From positions 496,001 to 560,000 of the forward strand of contig JALQBC010000009.1 in the NCBI GenBank assembly GCA_023375675.1: a stretch of 64,000 nt of DNA, given 5' to 3'. Origin of the DNA: Cytospora piceicola. Taxonomy: Eukaryota > Ascomycota > Sordariomycetes > Diaporthales > Cytosporaceae. This document shows, one piece after another, positions 46,883 through 60,144 of the stretch. The notes beneath the pieces were generated by a model. That model made no database searches. It worked only from the letters and a program-made list of their open reading frames with translations, and was not told the origin of the DNA. The position numbers and the translations under genes are program-made. Within the stretch, counting starts at the first letter, position 1, and each line of letters starts with the position of its first letter.

Positions 46883-49262
46883 ATGCAAACCATACTCCAT
46901 CATCGAGACATCTCGCATAGCTCGCTCGGCCAACACCGAGGCAGTTCAGACCCGGTGCGCTTCGCTCTCGACCTATCTTGGCCCAGAGCAGGCTTTGAAA
47001 GTCCTGCTCCCGGATCAACAGGAGACTATCCATCTCCGCCCATGTCAGGGTCTCCACCGCTTCCGCCCAGAGTAACTCAAGAGGCCGACGAACGAGTTCA
47101 GGGAGTGTACCAGACGGCTGGCCATGATGTGTACCGCGGAAGCGCAACGACACAAGCAGATCCGAGAATGTTGCCAGGGATATCGGCCCCTGTTAGGCAT
47201 TACCAGCCAGAACCTCTGGAACGAATGCCGTACGCATACCCGCGCCCAGAAGACCAGATGCAAAGACCGCTCTCGTCCTATGCGTCGCAACACAGCCAGT
47301 TTATCCCCCAACACCCTTACCTACCTGCGCCGGCTCCGATAGCAGCACCTGGACCCATGCCAGGTTATCCTGTTGCCTCGCGACCGCCGACTCAAGAGAG
47401 TCAGCAATCATTCACTTCGCCAAAGTCACAACGAAAGACCAAGGGGCACGTGGCGTCGGCTTGCGTGCCATGCAAGAAGGCCCACCTCCGGTATGTGTCG
47501 CATTGCTTTACACCACTCGATGGAAGTATGCTAACAAACAGCAGGTGTGACGGTACGTAATCTACCCATGATCTATCTCCTAGTCTTGCCCCAGGAACGC
47601 GCAGCGAGGCTTCTCCCGGGTCGAAGCAGTGCACCGACTACACCTCGATCGGACAAACGATCTAGCAATTTTCGATCGAGGATATTACACATGACAAAGT
47701 CATCATCCCGTTCGATACAAATCAGTACTGTTCGAAGTCACGGCCCTTCTTCAAGCGAGGACGTGCCGGAAAGACTTGGCACGCGAAAGGCCATTGAAAC
47801 TAGGCATGCTCGACCAAAACCTTCCATGCGGTAGCAAGTGCTACAGAAGTAGCAGACAGGCGACACTTGACTCCAGTTATCCACCGACTTTGAATATCCA
47901 GGAGTTTTCGAGGAACAGACCGCTGACTCTTTGCAATGAACAGCTCAAAGGCCGTGCACACGATGCATGCAAAACGGTAAGGAAGACGCTTGCGTTGATG
48001 TACAACACAAGAAACGCGGTCGTCCACGGCTTCGGGATGACCACCGCGGAGCGGGGTTCGACTCCAGGCTTGGACAGAATCAAGACCAAAACGTGAGACG
48101 ACCATTGTCACTATACACACCGCAAGGTCCTATCAATTCGGGATACGACGACTCCCTGCGACGAACCCAGTCATACCGAGTGTTAAAGTCCCAACCACCA
48201 GAGCCGATGGTGCCTCGTTTCCTTGAACGAGGCTCTGTAAGCGGAGCGAACATATATCCTGCACCTCTTTCCATCTCGACAGTACCACCAGAGCCTGCGG
48301 TGTTTTTGACCATGGATTTGGAGGTTGCAAGAGTGTCCAACACTTTTGCGGATGCGGTCGGCCGGCCCATAATACAGGGCTTGAGAATCACGGACATGCT
48401 CGATTTTGGTGATAGGGAGAGAATGCTGGGGCTCCAGCGCCAGATGCAGGATGAACAGGCCCGGAGGGAACCCAACTACCTCCCGCCCATGTATGTCAAG
48501 CAAGAGGAGGAGAAGGTGTTTCGAGGGCTCGGGTTCAGCAGGGAGGAACTTGCCAACTTTTCCCTAGAAAGGTCGGACAACCTTCGGTTCAGCGACCACG
48601 CGGGGCAGCCCAGGAACTTCCCAGTCCGTCTGGGCCTCGCAAAGCGTGGATCGATATACTTCATCGTCATCGTCCTGAATATGCACGCGGGATTCCGATC
48701 TTTCCAACACCCAACGCCGTCGCCGCAGGGCCGAGATCCCCGGGAACTGGCGTACGCATATCCGACGACCCAAAACCCATACCCGCAATCAGCACCTGTC
48801 TCAGCCACATTTGACCAAGGTCGAGGGAGATCTGCTAGCGACGTGGCATTCCTCCCGAGACAATCTCTCACTCCCGGCCAGATGATGCCGGGCTTGAGCC
48901 CCCGGCTGACGTCGTCCTACGCTGCGACGCCCAGCAGGCAAGACTTCCACGTGGGGCCATCCGCGTACCAGATCCCTCGCAGCGAACTGACCGCGGCTCC
49001 TCAGTCTTCGCAACCACCGGGATATCAGCTGCCCCCCATTAGAAGTCAACAACAGCAACAGCAGCAACAACAGCAACAGCAGCAACAACAGCAACAGCAA
49101 CAGCCGTCACCATTCCAACATCAGCCTAGTTACCAGCAGCCACAGCAGCCACAGCAACAAGGTGGCCCATCCGAACAGGGCTGGTCTCGTGACGAAAGGC
49201 AGCGTGTCGACATTGGCGGCCTGATCGATAGGCCAGATCCTTTCCATCGGCACCATGGTTAA
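46883..49262 (+). CDS. Zn2Cys6 transcription factor with a possible PAS-like region
   Basis: A fungal binuclear zinc-cluster regulator. Exons 46883-47490, 47545-47552 (8 nt) and 47944-49262 give 644 aa. The cluster, from residue 194, is C-x2-C-x6-C-x5-C-x2-C-x8-C, built from CVPCKKAHLR, the microexon (CD) and AQRPCTRCMQNGKEDAC. It is followed by the basic KKRGRPRLRDD, an AT-hook-like GRPR. Residues about 323-455 resemble a PAS fold (VFLTMDLEVARVSNTF), and a CAA/CAG-coded Gln run of about 20 lies near residue 580. N- and C-terminal parts are Pro/Gln/Ser-rich. The microexon acceptor is a CAGCAG tandem; the downstream choice keeps six residues between Cys2 and Cys3. Intron 2 is 391 nt, far longer than others here. 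The upstream desert suggests complex control. I do not assign a gene name. Confidence 0.82.
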
Positions 49263-52200
49263 GTCCACAGCAATTGCATGTGTTCTTCCCTCTTGGCTCC
49301 TCGCGTCCTGGCTTGGCAGCATTGCAGCAGGTATACTCCCTCGCCTTGATCGCTGGTCTGGCTCTCGACGAGCCACCAACCTCCCTCGGGTTTCTGAGCG
49401 GCTCTCGTCTCTTGGCTCGGCTCCGGCTCTGATAGCAGCAGCGTGGAGCTGATGCCCTACCGAGTTTTGGGGTTATGGTTGGAGTTGCGTGATTCAACTG
49501 TATTAGTACGATATGTGTCCCGGCCATTTGGTCGTGTTCCTTGGGTCCGGATCGCGAAGATACCACTGTTTCTGTTTCTGCATCGGTTTTTTGGTGGATG
49601 CAAATAGGGATCGGTCCATTGTCTCCAGCATCGATTTGCCAGCATAGGAGGTCGTTGCAGATGTGCCTTGTTCGGTCGTGGAGTTTTTGGGCAGCCTTTT
49701 GCAAGATTCGCAGTAATTTTTCGTCGGCGTTGCGGCAGAGGTTCGAGCTGACCTTTTCAAGGATTATCTCTTCTTCTATTAGTATATCTTCACTTTTAAT
49801 TTGTTGGCGTTGGATATTGAGGGCTGCATGTTGGCACCCGTGTGGTCGTTGGGCCGTGGCAACATCTTGGACACCATGTTGCTCGGAGTTCTTTGTCTTG
49901 TTCGATTCTGCGTCCCCAATTTTTCAAGGCACCCTCGAGATCCTGGGTATTTTTTCTTTCTTTTCTTTCTCTTCCTTCCTGTCGGTTTTATTGATTTTCT
50001 GGACCAGAGGTCATTTTGTACCTGGAGTGTTGTGCGGAAAGCAGGTCGTTGTACAAGGTGCTGGCAAAGCGAGTCGCGGCAACAAGTTGATAGGGTGTGA
50101 TTTATAACAGACGGATGAATGCTCCATGCTTGCAGCCTATCATTCCACAAGTTCCGTTGGATGAGCTGACACTTGGCGTCCTGGGAAGGGAAGGGAGGGA
50201 ATGAAAGAAATAAGACAGAAAGAAAGGAGAGAAGGCGGCGGCCACGCCAGATATGAGCGAGCTGCAGGAGATCATAGCAACATATAGCAATTTGACAAAA
50301 CCATATCCGGTACAGACCATGCTGTAATAAACGGTGCAGCAGCCCCTGTGCTGGCTAACGCACGCGTCGGGGGAGGGGAGGAGCTTACCCTTTTAAAGAG
50401 CTCTCAACCGAACTATTCTATCTGCCTTGGTATCCATCCATCTGGTGCTCTTGTTCTATGTATAATTCCTGGACCCTACTCTTATCACACGGAGCCACAA
50501 GCTGTCAACCCGCCCCCCCCCCCCTGATTCGTCCACGGTGTATTCCACGTCCTTCCACAACAAGAAGAAGAAAAGAAAGAGGAAGAAAAAGAAAGGAAAA
50601 GAAAAAAGGCAAAAGCCAATTACGGAGATTTTATAGACGTTGCTCCCTCTTCCTCTGCCCTCCGCCCTCCTCCCTCCGTTCTCCATCACTCCCACCCTTG
50701 GGGAACCCATCACTCCGTAAAGCCGCTGCCGTGCATGTACAGGTACCCGCGCATAACGGGGCAAGATGGAGGGTGGGCGGGCAGTGGGTTAGGCCCCGCC
50801 CTTGTCGCCTGTGGAACCCAGATCAGCCTAGGAACGAAAAACAAATGGGAGAGGGAAGAGAGGAAGAGAGGGGAGAACAAGCTTGTGTGGGTTGGTGAGT
50901 TGCAGCAGCCAAGCAGCGCCAAAGTATGCATAAAATTTCCGAAGGTGTGACCTGGCCTACCCGGCGCAGCTGTTAGTGCCTGGCAGCGCAGTGCCACTTT
51001 GAGGCTAACAGGCTCGGGGGCCAGATGATGTTCTCCTGGATCTGTCAAAAAATGTCCCGACGTGCCACTGTCCAGTGTCATGTGGGGCGGGCAGGAAGGA
51101 AGGGAAGGGGGACAACAAGCGCCGGCGGAAGACTTCGCCCAAAGTGCCAAAGATGGCCCATTGGGAATAATAGCTCGTCCTGTTATGTCCGTGGGCTGTC
51201 CAATCCGGGAAGTGACCTGGCAGCCTGGACGGCCGTTTAATGAGCTGCTCTCAAACCGGACGAGCCCGTTGGATGAGTGCAGCATCACTTTCTTTTCTTT
51301 TTCTTTTCCTTGTCTTTTTCGACCTCTCATCACATTTCCAGATTAGAATTTCTGACAGGGGCCTATACCAAACTAACAAAACAGTTTCCACAAACCACTG
51401 TGCTGATGCTCTCGATGAGACAGAATTGGAATAGATTAACGGATAGACAAACAAGACAATCACGACAAACAACCCTTGGGAAGACAAACAAACAAACAAA
51501 CAGATCAGCCCCTCCCCCACCACCCCTCTTATGGCCTCCTGATGAGGCCTTGACTTGCGTATCATGCTGATCCTTGCCCATTTGGTGTCTTCACCCCCCA
51601 TCAGCACCATCGCTACTGTAGAAATACGAGTCCTACACTACACAGTACCAATCATTCCAAGACGGGTTCAAATCAATCTGTGCCCGCCTCTCCCCCCCCA
51701 AAAGAAATTACTAAAAAGAAATAGAAATTGTGAAGGCTGGTAGGCGCCATGCTCGGCCTCGTATCCGGCGCCTGGTTGCTCGCACAACATTGCAAGCGAT
51801 ATGACACAGAACAGCCATCAACCAGCGAACTTCAAGTCAAACAAAACCAGACGGGATGGACCCGGGGCTTAAGCAGGACACCATTGTCACGCGTACACGC
51901 CTCGACGGAGTGAGGACGGCGGAAGGTGGTCCCTCCCACTTATTGGAGCGTTAAAGTCGTACGACTGTCAATTGGTATCGAGGTCGAGGCCTTGTTGAAT
52001 TGATACCCAGGGTCTTTGCTTCTGTATCGTATACGTACGGCAAATCTCGTCATCAAATAACCCCCATGCATTTTTGTTACCAATCGACCGTCGGGACGTC
52101 TTCCTCCTTCGGGATGAAAAGAGGGTCGCACGTCACTGCAGCCACAGCTTGGCTAACATACAAGAGACAAAGCTCTGGAAGCGAGTGCCACCAGGAAAAG

Positions 52201-52636
52201 TCGATGGCAGCCACATCCGCCCGCACATGACATAAACATCTTGATCATTGTGCCTGCCTAGGTAATTAGGGAAACAATCCCCTCACTCTTTCATTACATG
52301 TGAGTTCATGCCTCGGTACAGCTACGGCATTATCTTGTACCGATGGCACCGTCTCCTGTCGGCCTGGACTGAGGCATCAACACCAACTCGACTCCGGATG
52401 CCTTCTATGACTCTCTTCCGTAATAGGCACGTGTGAGAAGGGCTAGACTATTTAGTACTGGGACTGTCCATTGGAAGAGGGGCTTGCAGGGGCTGAAATA
52501 GGTTCGATTCCCGTGAAGTCGAGCTGCTGAATTGGAACGCAGACCAAGTCTTGAATATCTGCAGAACAGAGAACATATAGTGAACTGCATCCTCTCTCCC
52601 TACTGTGCCAAAGCTTTTCTTGTAAGCTGTAAGCCC
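49263..52636. other. Convergent 3.4 kb intergenic region
   Basis: No supported gene. Low-complexity features: a C run at about 50512-50524, a purine-only tract at about 50561-50610, pyrimidine tracts near 49945-49985 and 51280-51320, and an AAAC repeat near 51487-51505. A frame at 50458-50898 is simply the translation of the purine tract. Confidence 0.6.
50561..50610 (+). repeat. Purine-only tract
   Basis: About 50 nt of almost uninterrupted A/G in irregular GAAGAAA/AAAGG units. It can in principle form triplex DNA. Non-coding. Confidence 0.7.
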
Positions 52637-53769
52637 CTATTTCTTGCCGAGAAAGTCAGCCTTGGCCATCTCTACAGCGACCGCGGTGAACTCGTCCAGA
52701 TCCTCTTTTGGCAGGCCAAGGAGGTCATTGTGCAGAACCTCCTTGGCCTCGTAGTTCCCAGACCCGTCCTGGTAGAAGATCCTTGCATACATGGCCTGTG
52801 CGAAACCGCTCATGTCACCTTTCTGCATTGTTTCGATGCCCTCCCTGTACCGCTCAACAGCCGGCTGATATTGGATCGTCCAGTCATCCGCCGTACCTCC
52901 AGTGACTCGCAGGACAGAGTCGAACATGTCCTTCTGGCTGATCAGGAAGGATGATAAGTATACGGTCCCGTTCTTGAACTGAGACAAGGTCGGGCTCTTG
53001 TCCTTCTCATCCTCTGGCAAGACCTTGAGGGACAGTAAGCTGGCAATCGCACGTCCGCACTGGGGCCACGTGGTAGTATTGATCTTGGTGTGGCCGTCAT
53101 CGTAGAACGTGACCCTGCGGTTGGGGAAATCGAACCCGTAGCGAACCGAATATCCGGCGAGACTAAACTCATACCAGAAGCTGCAACAGGTGGCGATGAA
53201 GCTGCTCTTCCCCAGGTCCTGGATCTGCTTGATCGTGGAGTCCCAGAGGGGCCCCAGGAAGGCTTTGAGATGGAGGGTCAGCGTCTGCCTCAAAGAGGGA
53301 CGAAAGGGAACCACTCACTGTCCTTGCTAAGTTCCTTCTCATCTGGGTTGGCGCCCCATTGGTTCGGAATGACCCAAGGAACCTCAGCAGCCGCAGCTGC
53401 TTCGATGAGCTTGGACTGGGTGTCCGGTGGAGCCGTGACGGACAAGGTGATGATCAAGACTTCCTGCCCACGCAGAGCCTCGACGAGGGTGCTGGGTTCT
53501 GCGTAGTCGACTCTAGCGATCCCGACACCGTCCGGAAAGGCTGCTTGGCTGTCCTGACGAGTGATTACAGTGACTTCATGCTTGTCCTTCTTGAGGATGT
53601 GCTCGAGGATGTGTGAGCCAACGTGTCCAGTAGCCTGAGTGAATGTATCAGTTCAACCGTCCTTGTACAGAGCTCGCAACAGTGAAATAGAACTTACACC
53701 GACAATGGCAATCTTCTTGACATAGTTGCTATAGCCTTCCGGCTGCTGAGAAGCGTATTCAGCGGGCAT
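52637..53769 (-). CDS. NmrA-like / isoflavone-reductase-like NAD(P)-binding protein
   Basis: An atypical short-chain dehydrogenase-type protein with a Rossmann fold; relatives are either reductases of phenolic compounds or redox-sensing regulators such as NmrA. Three exons: 53769-53698, 53634-53319, 53262-52637, giving 337 aa. The dinucleotide motif GATGHVGSHI spans the first exon junction (IVG|ATGHVG). Further conserved segments are LIITLSV, PWVIPNQWG and SSFIATCCSFWYEFSL. Substrate cannot be read from the sequence. Both introns have normal consensus, and intron 2 has a CTGAC branch point. The gene is divergent from MLH1 with about 800 bp between starts. Confidence 0.88.
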
Positions 53770-54576
53770 AATGATGTTACCGTGAGGGCTCTTGTAGGAT
53801 TTGGCTTTGAGTTCTTGGGGTATTGCGAGAAGACCAGTTGAGTGACGATGAGGGGCTCATGGCCTCGTTTATATATACATAGCGACGCCGTCTAGCGAGG
53901 CTCCATGCTCAACTCGGTCATAGGATCAATCGGTGCGGGAAGTAGTCCATCCGCGATTAGAAATGCATCATCACCGTGGGAATGCTGTGAGATCAGTGAG
54001 GTCGGCACAAAAACGATGGGAAATACGAATGCAGGTTAGTACGTGTCTCGATTTGGGCAAACTGCACTCCCACACAGCCTGACAGGCTTATGCTGCATGA
54101 TATTTGTGCGGGATTCAACACCATCGGACCCGAGTCCAGGTTAGACTGGGTCACATATACTGCTACTCAATGTCTGGGGCTGCCGAACCAGTCCCGCCGG
54201 ACAAAGGTGGTTTCGACGCAGATTGGGAGTAGGAGTAACATGAGCGTTGTAGCTTTGCGGTTCGTGGTTGTGGTTGAGGTTGAAAAGGAGGCGGTTCATT
54301 TAAAGGTGCCGCCGTGTGCATGGTGAACGGGCTGATAAATTGACCCGGGGTACCATTTGCAAACGCGACTTCCTTGCCGACTTGGAAACTTGGTGTCGCG
54401 ACGTCACGTTCGTCAGGCAGGTGCGCTTGATCGATGCGATGCGCCGCTCTTTATCGTCGTCTTGCTTTGGAGAAACAAGCCACTTCTTCCAAGTGATCTG
54501 GGAAACCCGTCTCATAGTTCACTTGCTCCTCATGGATGAGTGAGTGCGGGTCTTGAGGAGACCATCCAGCTTCGCC
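53770..54576. other. Divergent promoter region between the NmrA-like gene and MLH1
   Basis: About 800 bp. An ACGCG lies at 54363-54367 and a near-CRE GACGTCAC at about 54400-54407, both within 220 bp of the MLH1 ATG. No gene is supported. Confidence 0.6.
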
Positions 54577-56834
54577 ATGGCCGAGCCAATGGATGTCGAC
54601 GGTCCTCGTGGGACAAAGAGGAAGGCCGACGACGTTGACGACCGAGATTCGGCCAGACGAATCAAGGCTTTGGACCCAGATGTCATCAACAAGATTGCAG
54701 CGGGCGAGATTATAGTTGCACCTGTTCATGCACTGAAAGAGCTCATCGAGAATGCCGTTGATGCCGGCTCCACGGCCCTCGAAGTCCTCGTCAAGGATGG
54801 CGGGCTCAAGCTCCTTCAGATTGCTGACAATGGAGGCGGTATTGAAGTACGTTTTTAGCCACGTCACCTTGGTTTCATTTGATAACTGACCTCTCTCTAC
54901 AGAAAGAGGACTTGCCCATTCTTTGTGAACGCTTCACCACATCCAAACTGCAAAAATTTGAGGATCTCTCATCCATCGCAACATATGGTTTTCGTGGCGA
55001 GGCCCTGGCAAGCATCAGCCATATAGCCCATCTGACAGTCACCACCAAGACCAAAGACTCAAATTGTGCCTGGAGGGGCCATTACGACGGAGGCAAACTT
55101 GTTCCCGCAAAACCTGGCCAGACACCTGACCCCAAGCCCGTGGCGGGCAGGAATGGCACACAAATCACCGTTGAGGACCTCTTCTACAATGTGCCGACGA
55201 GGCGGCGGGCATTCCGTTCTGCCTCTGACGAGTACAACAAGATCATTGATATGGTTGGACGCTACGCGGTCCATTGCAGCCACGTCGCATTCTCGTGCAA
55301 GAAGCAAGGAGAATCATCCACAAGCATATCCGTGCCGGCCCATGCCTCTGTTGTCGACCGCATTCGTCAGATATATGGTGGCAGTGTCGCCAACGAGCTG
55401 GTCGAGTACTCCACGTCAGATGATCGCTGGGGGTTCAAGGCTGAGGGATACGCGACCAACGCGAACTACCACATCAAAAAGACGACACTGCTGCTGTTTA
55501 TAAACCACCGCTGTGTGGAGTCCACCAATATCAGGAAAGCCATCGAGCAGACTTACTCGGCTTTCCTGCCCAAGAATGGCCACCCCTTTGCCTACCTAAG
55601 CCTGGAGATAGATCCGCGACGTGTCGACGTCAACGTGCACCCGACCAAGCGAGAGGTGAACTTCCTCAACGAGGACGAGATCATACAGGCCATTTGCGAG
55701 CACATACGCAGTAAGCTTGCGGCGGTGGATCAGAGCCGGACCTTTATGACACAGACACTTCTCCCTGGAGCCGACTGGGCATCTACGCAAAAGCAGGCGG
55801 ACGAAGATGACGCGCCCCCGGGGACAGCTCGAGCCTCTGGCAAGAAGACGACCCGACCTTACGAGAACAACCTCGTCAGGACAGACGCCAACCTCCGCAA
55901 GATAACAAGCATGTTTGCGCCAGCTGACGGCGTGTCAGCAGCGACAGGCGACTCGAGTACAGCAGCAACAACATCCACGGTACCAGATGCCCAGCCCCCA
56001 GAGGCAATCGAATACGAGATCAATGACCGTAGGCAGAACCCCTGCCGTCTGGCAAGCGTCCGCGAGTTGCGTGCAGAAGTTCGAGATGATATGCACCACG
56101 AGCTCACTGAGGTGTTTGCAACCCACACTTTCGTCGGCATAGTCGACGAGCGACGCCGGCTAGCAGCCATGCAGGGCGGCATAAAGCTTTACCTCGTGGA
56201 CTATGGCCGCGCCTGCTCTGAGTATTTCTACCAGGTGGGCCTCACCGACTTTGGCAACTTCGGCGTCATAAAGTTCAGCCCATCGCTAGACCTCCGCGCC
56301 GTGCTGCGCATAGCCGCCGAACACGAGAAGCAGGAGTGTTCCGGGGCCGACGAGGACGACTTCGACGTAGAGGAGGTCGTCGAGCTGGTCTCGGACCAGT
56401 TGATCGAGCGCCGCGAGATGCTGCTGGAGTACTTCTCGTTCGAGATTTCCCCCGCCGGCGAGCTCATCAGCATCCCCCTGCTCGTCAAGGGCTACACCCC
56501 GTCCATGGCCAAGCTGCCGCGGTTCCTGCTGCGGCTGGGGCCCCATGTAGACTGGACCGAAGAGAAGGCCTGTTTCGGGAGCTTCCTCAGGGAACTCGCG
56601 TCGTTCTACGTCCCCGAGATGCTGCCGCCTACCCCGGGCAGTGCCGAGGAGGCTACCGCGGAGCAGGTCGACGACGAGCTCAAGGCGCGACGGAAGCATG
56701 TCCGCTGGGCCACTGAGCACGTGTTCTTCCCGGCGTTCAAGGCGAGGCTGGTGGCGACGAATGTGTTGATGAAGGGTGGTGTGTTGGAAGTGGCGAATCT
56801 GAAGGGCCTGTACCGAGTGTTCGAACGGTGTTGA
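54577..56834 (+). CDS. MLH1: DNA mismatch repair protein, MutL homolog 1
   Basis: MLH1 pairs with PMS1 (or MLH3 in meiosis) downstream of MutS homologs in mismatch repair and crossing over. Two exons, 54577-54846 and 54903-56834, give 733 aa. The GHKL ATPase motifs are intact: [10 protein letters not shown] with ENAVDAG, DNGGGI at the exon junction, and [11 protein letters not shown]. The transducer domain includes [15 protein letters not shown]. After an acidic/Ser-rich linker, the C-terminal dimerisation domain ends in the strictly conserved FERC, whose last residue completes the PMS1 endonuclease site in yeast. A short acidic N-terminal extension ([10 protein letters not shown]) precedes the ATPase domain. 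The 3' third is unusually GC-rich. It converges on RPN1. Confidence 0.97.
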
Positions 56835-57257
56835 TCACGGGGGCCCATTTCTATTGCTGTATAAGGCGTCGGCTGGGAATGGTTGCAGACGGACGGTCAC
56901 TGTCAGGGGGCGTTGTCTTGAATGGATTTTGCTAAGCAGCGGCCCTGACCACCCAATACTTTCAGGCGCAATATGGGTAGATGTTTCTAGCATTAGCCTG
57001 GCTAAGGTCGAACAATCTTGGGTGAATGATACATGAGCTCAGTTTATCAATGCTTAGGAGGTGGTGCACGTATTGAATTGTGTCAATTGCACTGACTATC
57101 TAATGGTCATTTTCATTCGTCTAGGGTGCATTCAAGTACCAACAAAAGAAGCTCTTCTGTAGCCTCCCGATGCCCCAAGACACCTTAATACTGTACTATC
57201 ATTGCCTCCTGTCTTCTCTCTTTCTCCCCCCTTTACTCCTTAGCAGCGAGTTAGACT
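56835..57257. other. Convergent intergenic region between MLH1 and RPN1
   Basis: About 420 bp, two 3' UTRs. Nothing else seen. Confidence 0.7.
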
Positions 57258-60144
57258 CTATTTGCCGCCCTCCCACTCCGGGTTCTATCATAACAGTTAG
57301 TAAACGAGGATTTAACAGAGTGGATCACGAGTGACGAACCTTCTTCAGAATTACCAGACCCTCGAGCACATTGCTCACACTAATGTACTCCTCGTCCTCA
57401 AGCTCAGCCCGCTCTCCGTATCCGAGCAGGACAGGAGTGCTCTGTGTCTGCCAGCCGGTGATGGTCTTGGGGCGACCAGCCTGGCCGACAACATCCACAG
57501 CCTGGCCGACACGAACGTTGACGGTGAGGGGCTTCAGATTCTCGTCCAGGGTGACAAGGAAACGCGGGTGCATGGCGGTCACCAGGAAGTACAGCAGGTA
57601 GTGCGAGTCCCTGGTGATGAACTGCTTGGCATCGATCATGGCAACCAACACAGCCAGCAGACCGGCGGCAGACACCCGAGACAGGATTTGCCGATCGGTG
57701 TGGAAGGGACTGAGGGACATTGTGCCCTTGCCCATGTGCAGGAGACCCTGAGCAATGCGCACCATGAAGAGAGATTCCTTCTCACGGTGGTAGTAACTCG
57801 CCAGTTGCCGGAGCAATTGTGCTAGTCTGGCATTGTTTGTGCCGGCGCCCAGAAGACCCATAGCGAAGATGGCGTTGATGGCGACCTCGTTGTCATTGTC
57901 GTGACTGTATCTTGAGAGAGTGTCGTAGACCTTCATCTGAGGGTTGCTTGGGCTGATCAGGCCCATGGCCAGAGGCACCGCCCGTCGAATGTTGGGCTCA
58001 CCGTAGTGCATGAGGTGGCCGAACTGGCGCAGCACCATTTCCTGTCCCACCTCTTCACCCATCGCAATCAAGCCGATACCCAGGACGGCATATGACTGCA
58101 GCAGCTCATCTCCCTTCTTCTCGTCGGACTCCTCCATGTGCTCGTTGCACATGTGCAGAAGCTCTTGGATCTTCAGCACAGCGCCGGTACCAGCCCATGC
58201 ACAAATCTCAGCAAGGACAGCCGTGGGCTTCGCCGCAGGATGGTCTATGGCCTTCAGGGTCTCCAAGATGACGTCCACCTCTTCCTGCTTGCCAAAGAAG
58301 AGCAGACCGAGTCCAAGGGCCAAGAATCGAGTCCACTTGTCCTTCAGCTGATTCTGACGCTCGTCATCCAGAAGGGTCGTTATTATCGCTTCTGTAACAT
58401 CGGGATGGGATGTGCCGACGAAAATAAGACCGCATGCCAACGCAGCCATGGCTGAGATCCGCATGTCCTGAGAAGTATCGTTGATAATGGGCAGAAGTTT
58501 CTCAAGCAACTCCTCTTTGTTGGATCCGGCGTATGTGAGACCAAGTCCCATGATGGACGCCACGCGAACGAGCGGATTGGGGTGCTCCAGCTTCTCAGGT
58601 TCACCAAGCAAGGCCAACACGGGCTCAGAATCCATCGTCACACCGGCATTCATGATGCCGATCGCGAGCATCGCTCCCGCCATGATCTGCGGCTCTTCGG
58701 AGTATGTGTACTTGTCAATCTGGTCCAAACCGTTCTCCACGTCCCAAAGGAGCAGAGTTCCCAAAGATGCCACCGTGGACATCATGCCTTCATCCTTGGT
58801 CTTCCACACCCAGCTGTTAGTGTCCTTCTCTACCAGCATCATCTTGTCGTTGCCGAACCCGGCGTTTACGAAGGCATTCACGAAACCTGCTGCCAGGTTG
58901 TGACGGGCGGAGTCCAGGTTTGTCATGCCAGCCACGCGGCTGCTTTCCAGGTGGCTCTTGTAGATATCTTCGGTCGTCTTGGGGTCGAGGATGTTGAGCT
59001 CCTTGCCGAGAGTCTTGAAGTGTTCAGACAAACGAAGGTTGCTAAGACTCTCTTGTACTTCCGGGTCCTCATCATCCATTTCGAGAGATATCTTCTGCCG
59101 CGCCACGAGGAAAGCCATTTGTTTCTTCAAGGTAGGGTCTGTGGCCGCCTCGAAATCTGATCTGATGAGGTCCAGGTCGTTGAGACGGATCGCCAAAACC
59201 ATAGCCTGGGTAGGTTGGTTATACTCCTTGTATATGTCGTGAGCCACACGGAGGAACAGCTCGTTGTCCGGATATGTGAGGAGGTTGACCATAGAGACCA
59301 TGTACAGGCATACCCGAGGGTAGGTGTCCGCATCTATGAACTCTGGGAGCTTCTCGATAATCTCGAGCTCGCTCATCAAGTCAACAGCATCAGCCTCCGC
59401 GTTGCTCTTGAGGAAGAGGGGAACAAGGAGCAGGGCGAGGTCAACCAGGTCGTTGGTAGGCTCCTCAGCTGTGATCCTCTTGCCGTACACCTCTCCGATC
59501 TCCAGAGCCAGGTGCCGGACGTATTCATGTCCCCAAGATCCGATGTCCTGCGTCGGCGCCAACAGTCTGTACTTCAATGTGTCTTGTCGATCCTCGTCCG
59601 AGAACGTCATGCCAATCACAGACATCACATCGGCCAACGAGTTCTTGTCCTCGCCTGCTGGCCATTCGGCATATAGGTTGGTCAGGGTGTCGTAGTGGGG
59701 CCGGAGGAACTTCAGTGGTTTCGGTACAGCGGTCATGGATGATGTCGAAGTCTTGATGAAGTTCTTCATGGCCTCCAAGGCCGGCTTGTAGAGAGACGAA
59801 TCGGGTTCCTAGAGCACGCAGTCAGCAACGGCCGCTTCTGTGTACGTGGTCGCGGGGTGGATCATTACCGTCAGCCTCTCGACGAGCATATCAAGCTCGC
59901 TCTTGAGTTGCTGATCCTCCTCACTGAGCTCCTCCGTGGCTGCGAACGCGTCGTGTCAGTTTGTGTTTGCATTTGCGAAACAAAGGGACACGGGGCGCAT
60001 ACAATCATCATTCTCGTCAACCTTCTTTCCGTTTGCAAGAGGCTTTCCGTCCTTGTCCTTCGGGACGTCTTCGGGCTTGCCATTCTCGACAGCCTTACCC
60101 TTGCCCTTGTCGGCGGCGGTAGGCTTGTCGCTGTCCTGAGCCAT
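57258..60144 (-). CDS. RPN1: 26S proteasome regulatory (base) subunit Rpn1
   Basis: A scaffold of the 19S base that docks ubiquitin-like shuttle factors and deubiquitinase. Four exons: 60144-60003, 59939-59869, 59808-57340, 57284-57258, giving 902 aa. A charged Lys/Asp-rich N-terminal tail precedes EPDSSLYKPALEAMKNFIK and a run of proteasome/cyclosome (PC) repeats, for example ASIMGLGLTYAGSNKEEL and INAIFAMGLLGAGTNNARL. I place a nine-codon last exon (NPEWEGGK, stop) after an intron with a weak GTTCGT donor but perfect ACTAAC branch point. Reading straight on would end in KKVRHS instead. The ATG at 60144 faces RIO2 across a divergent promoter. Confidence 0.95.

Noticed and set aside
50458..50898. 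146-codon basic frame
   Set aside because: Mostly a translation of the purine tract and neighbouring low-complexity DNA.
52501..52513. Possible tRNA B box (GGTTCGATTCCCG)
   Set aside because: The flanking bases do not form a five-pair T stem, and no A box or acceptor stem is found at the right distance upstream.
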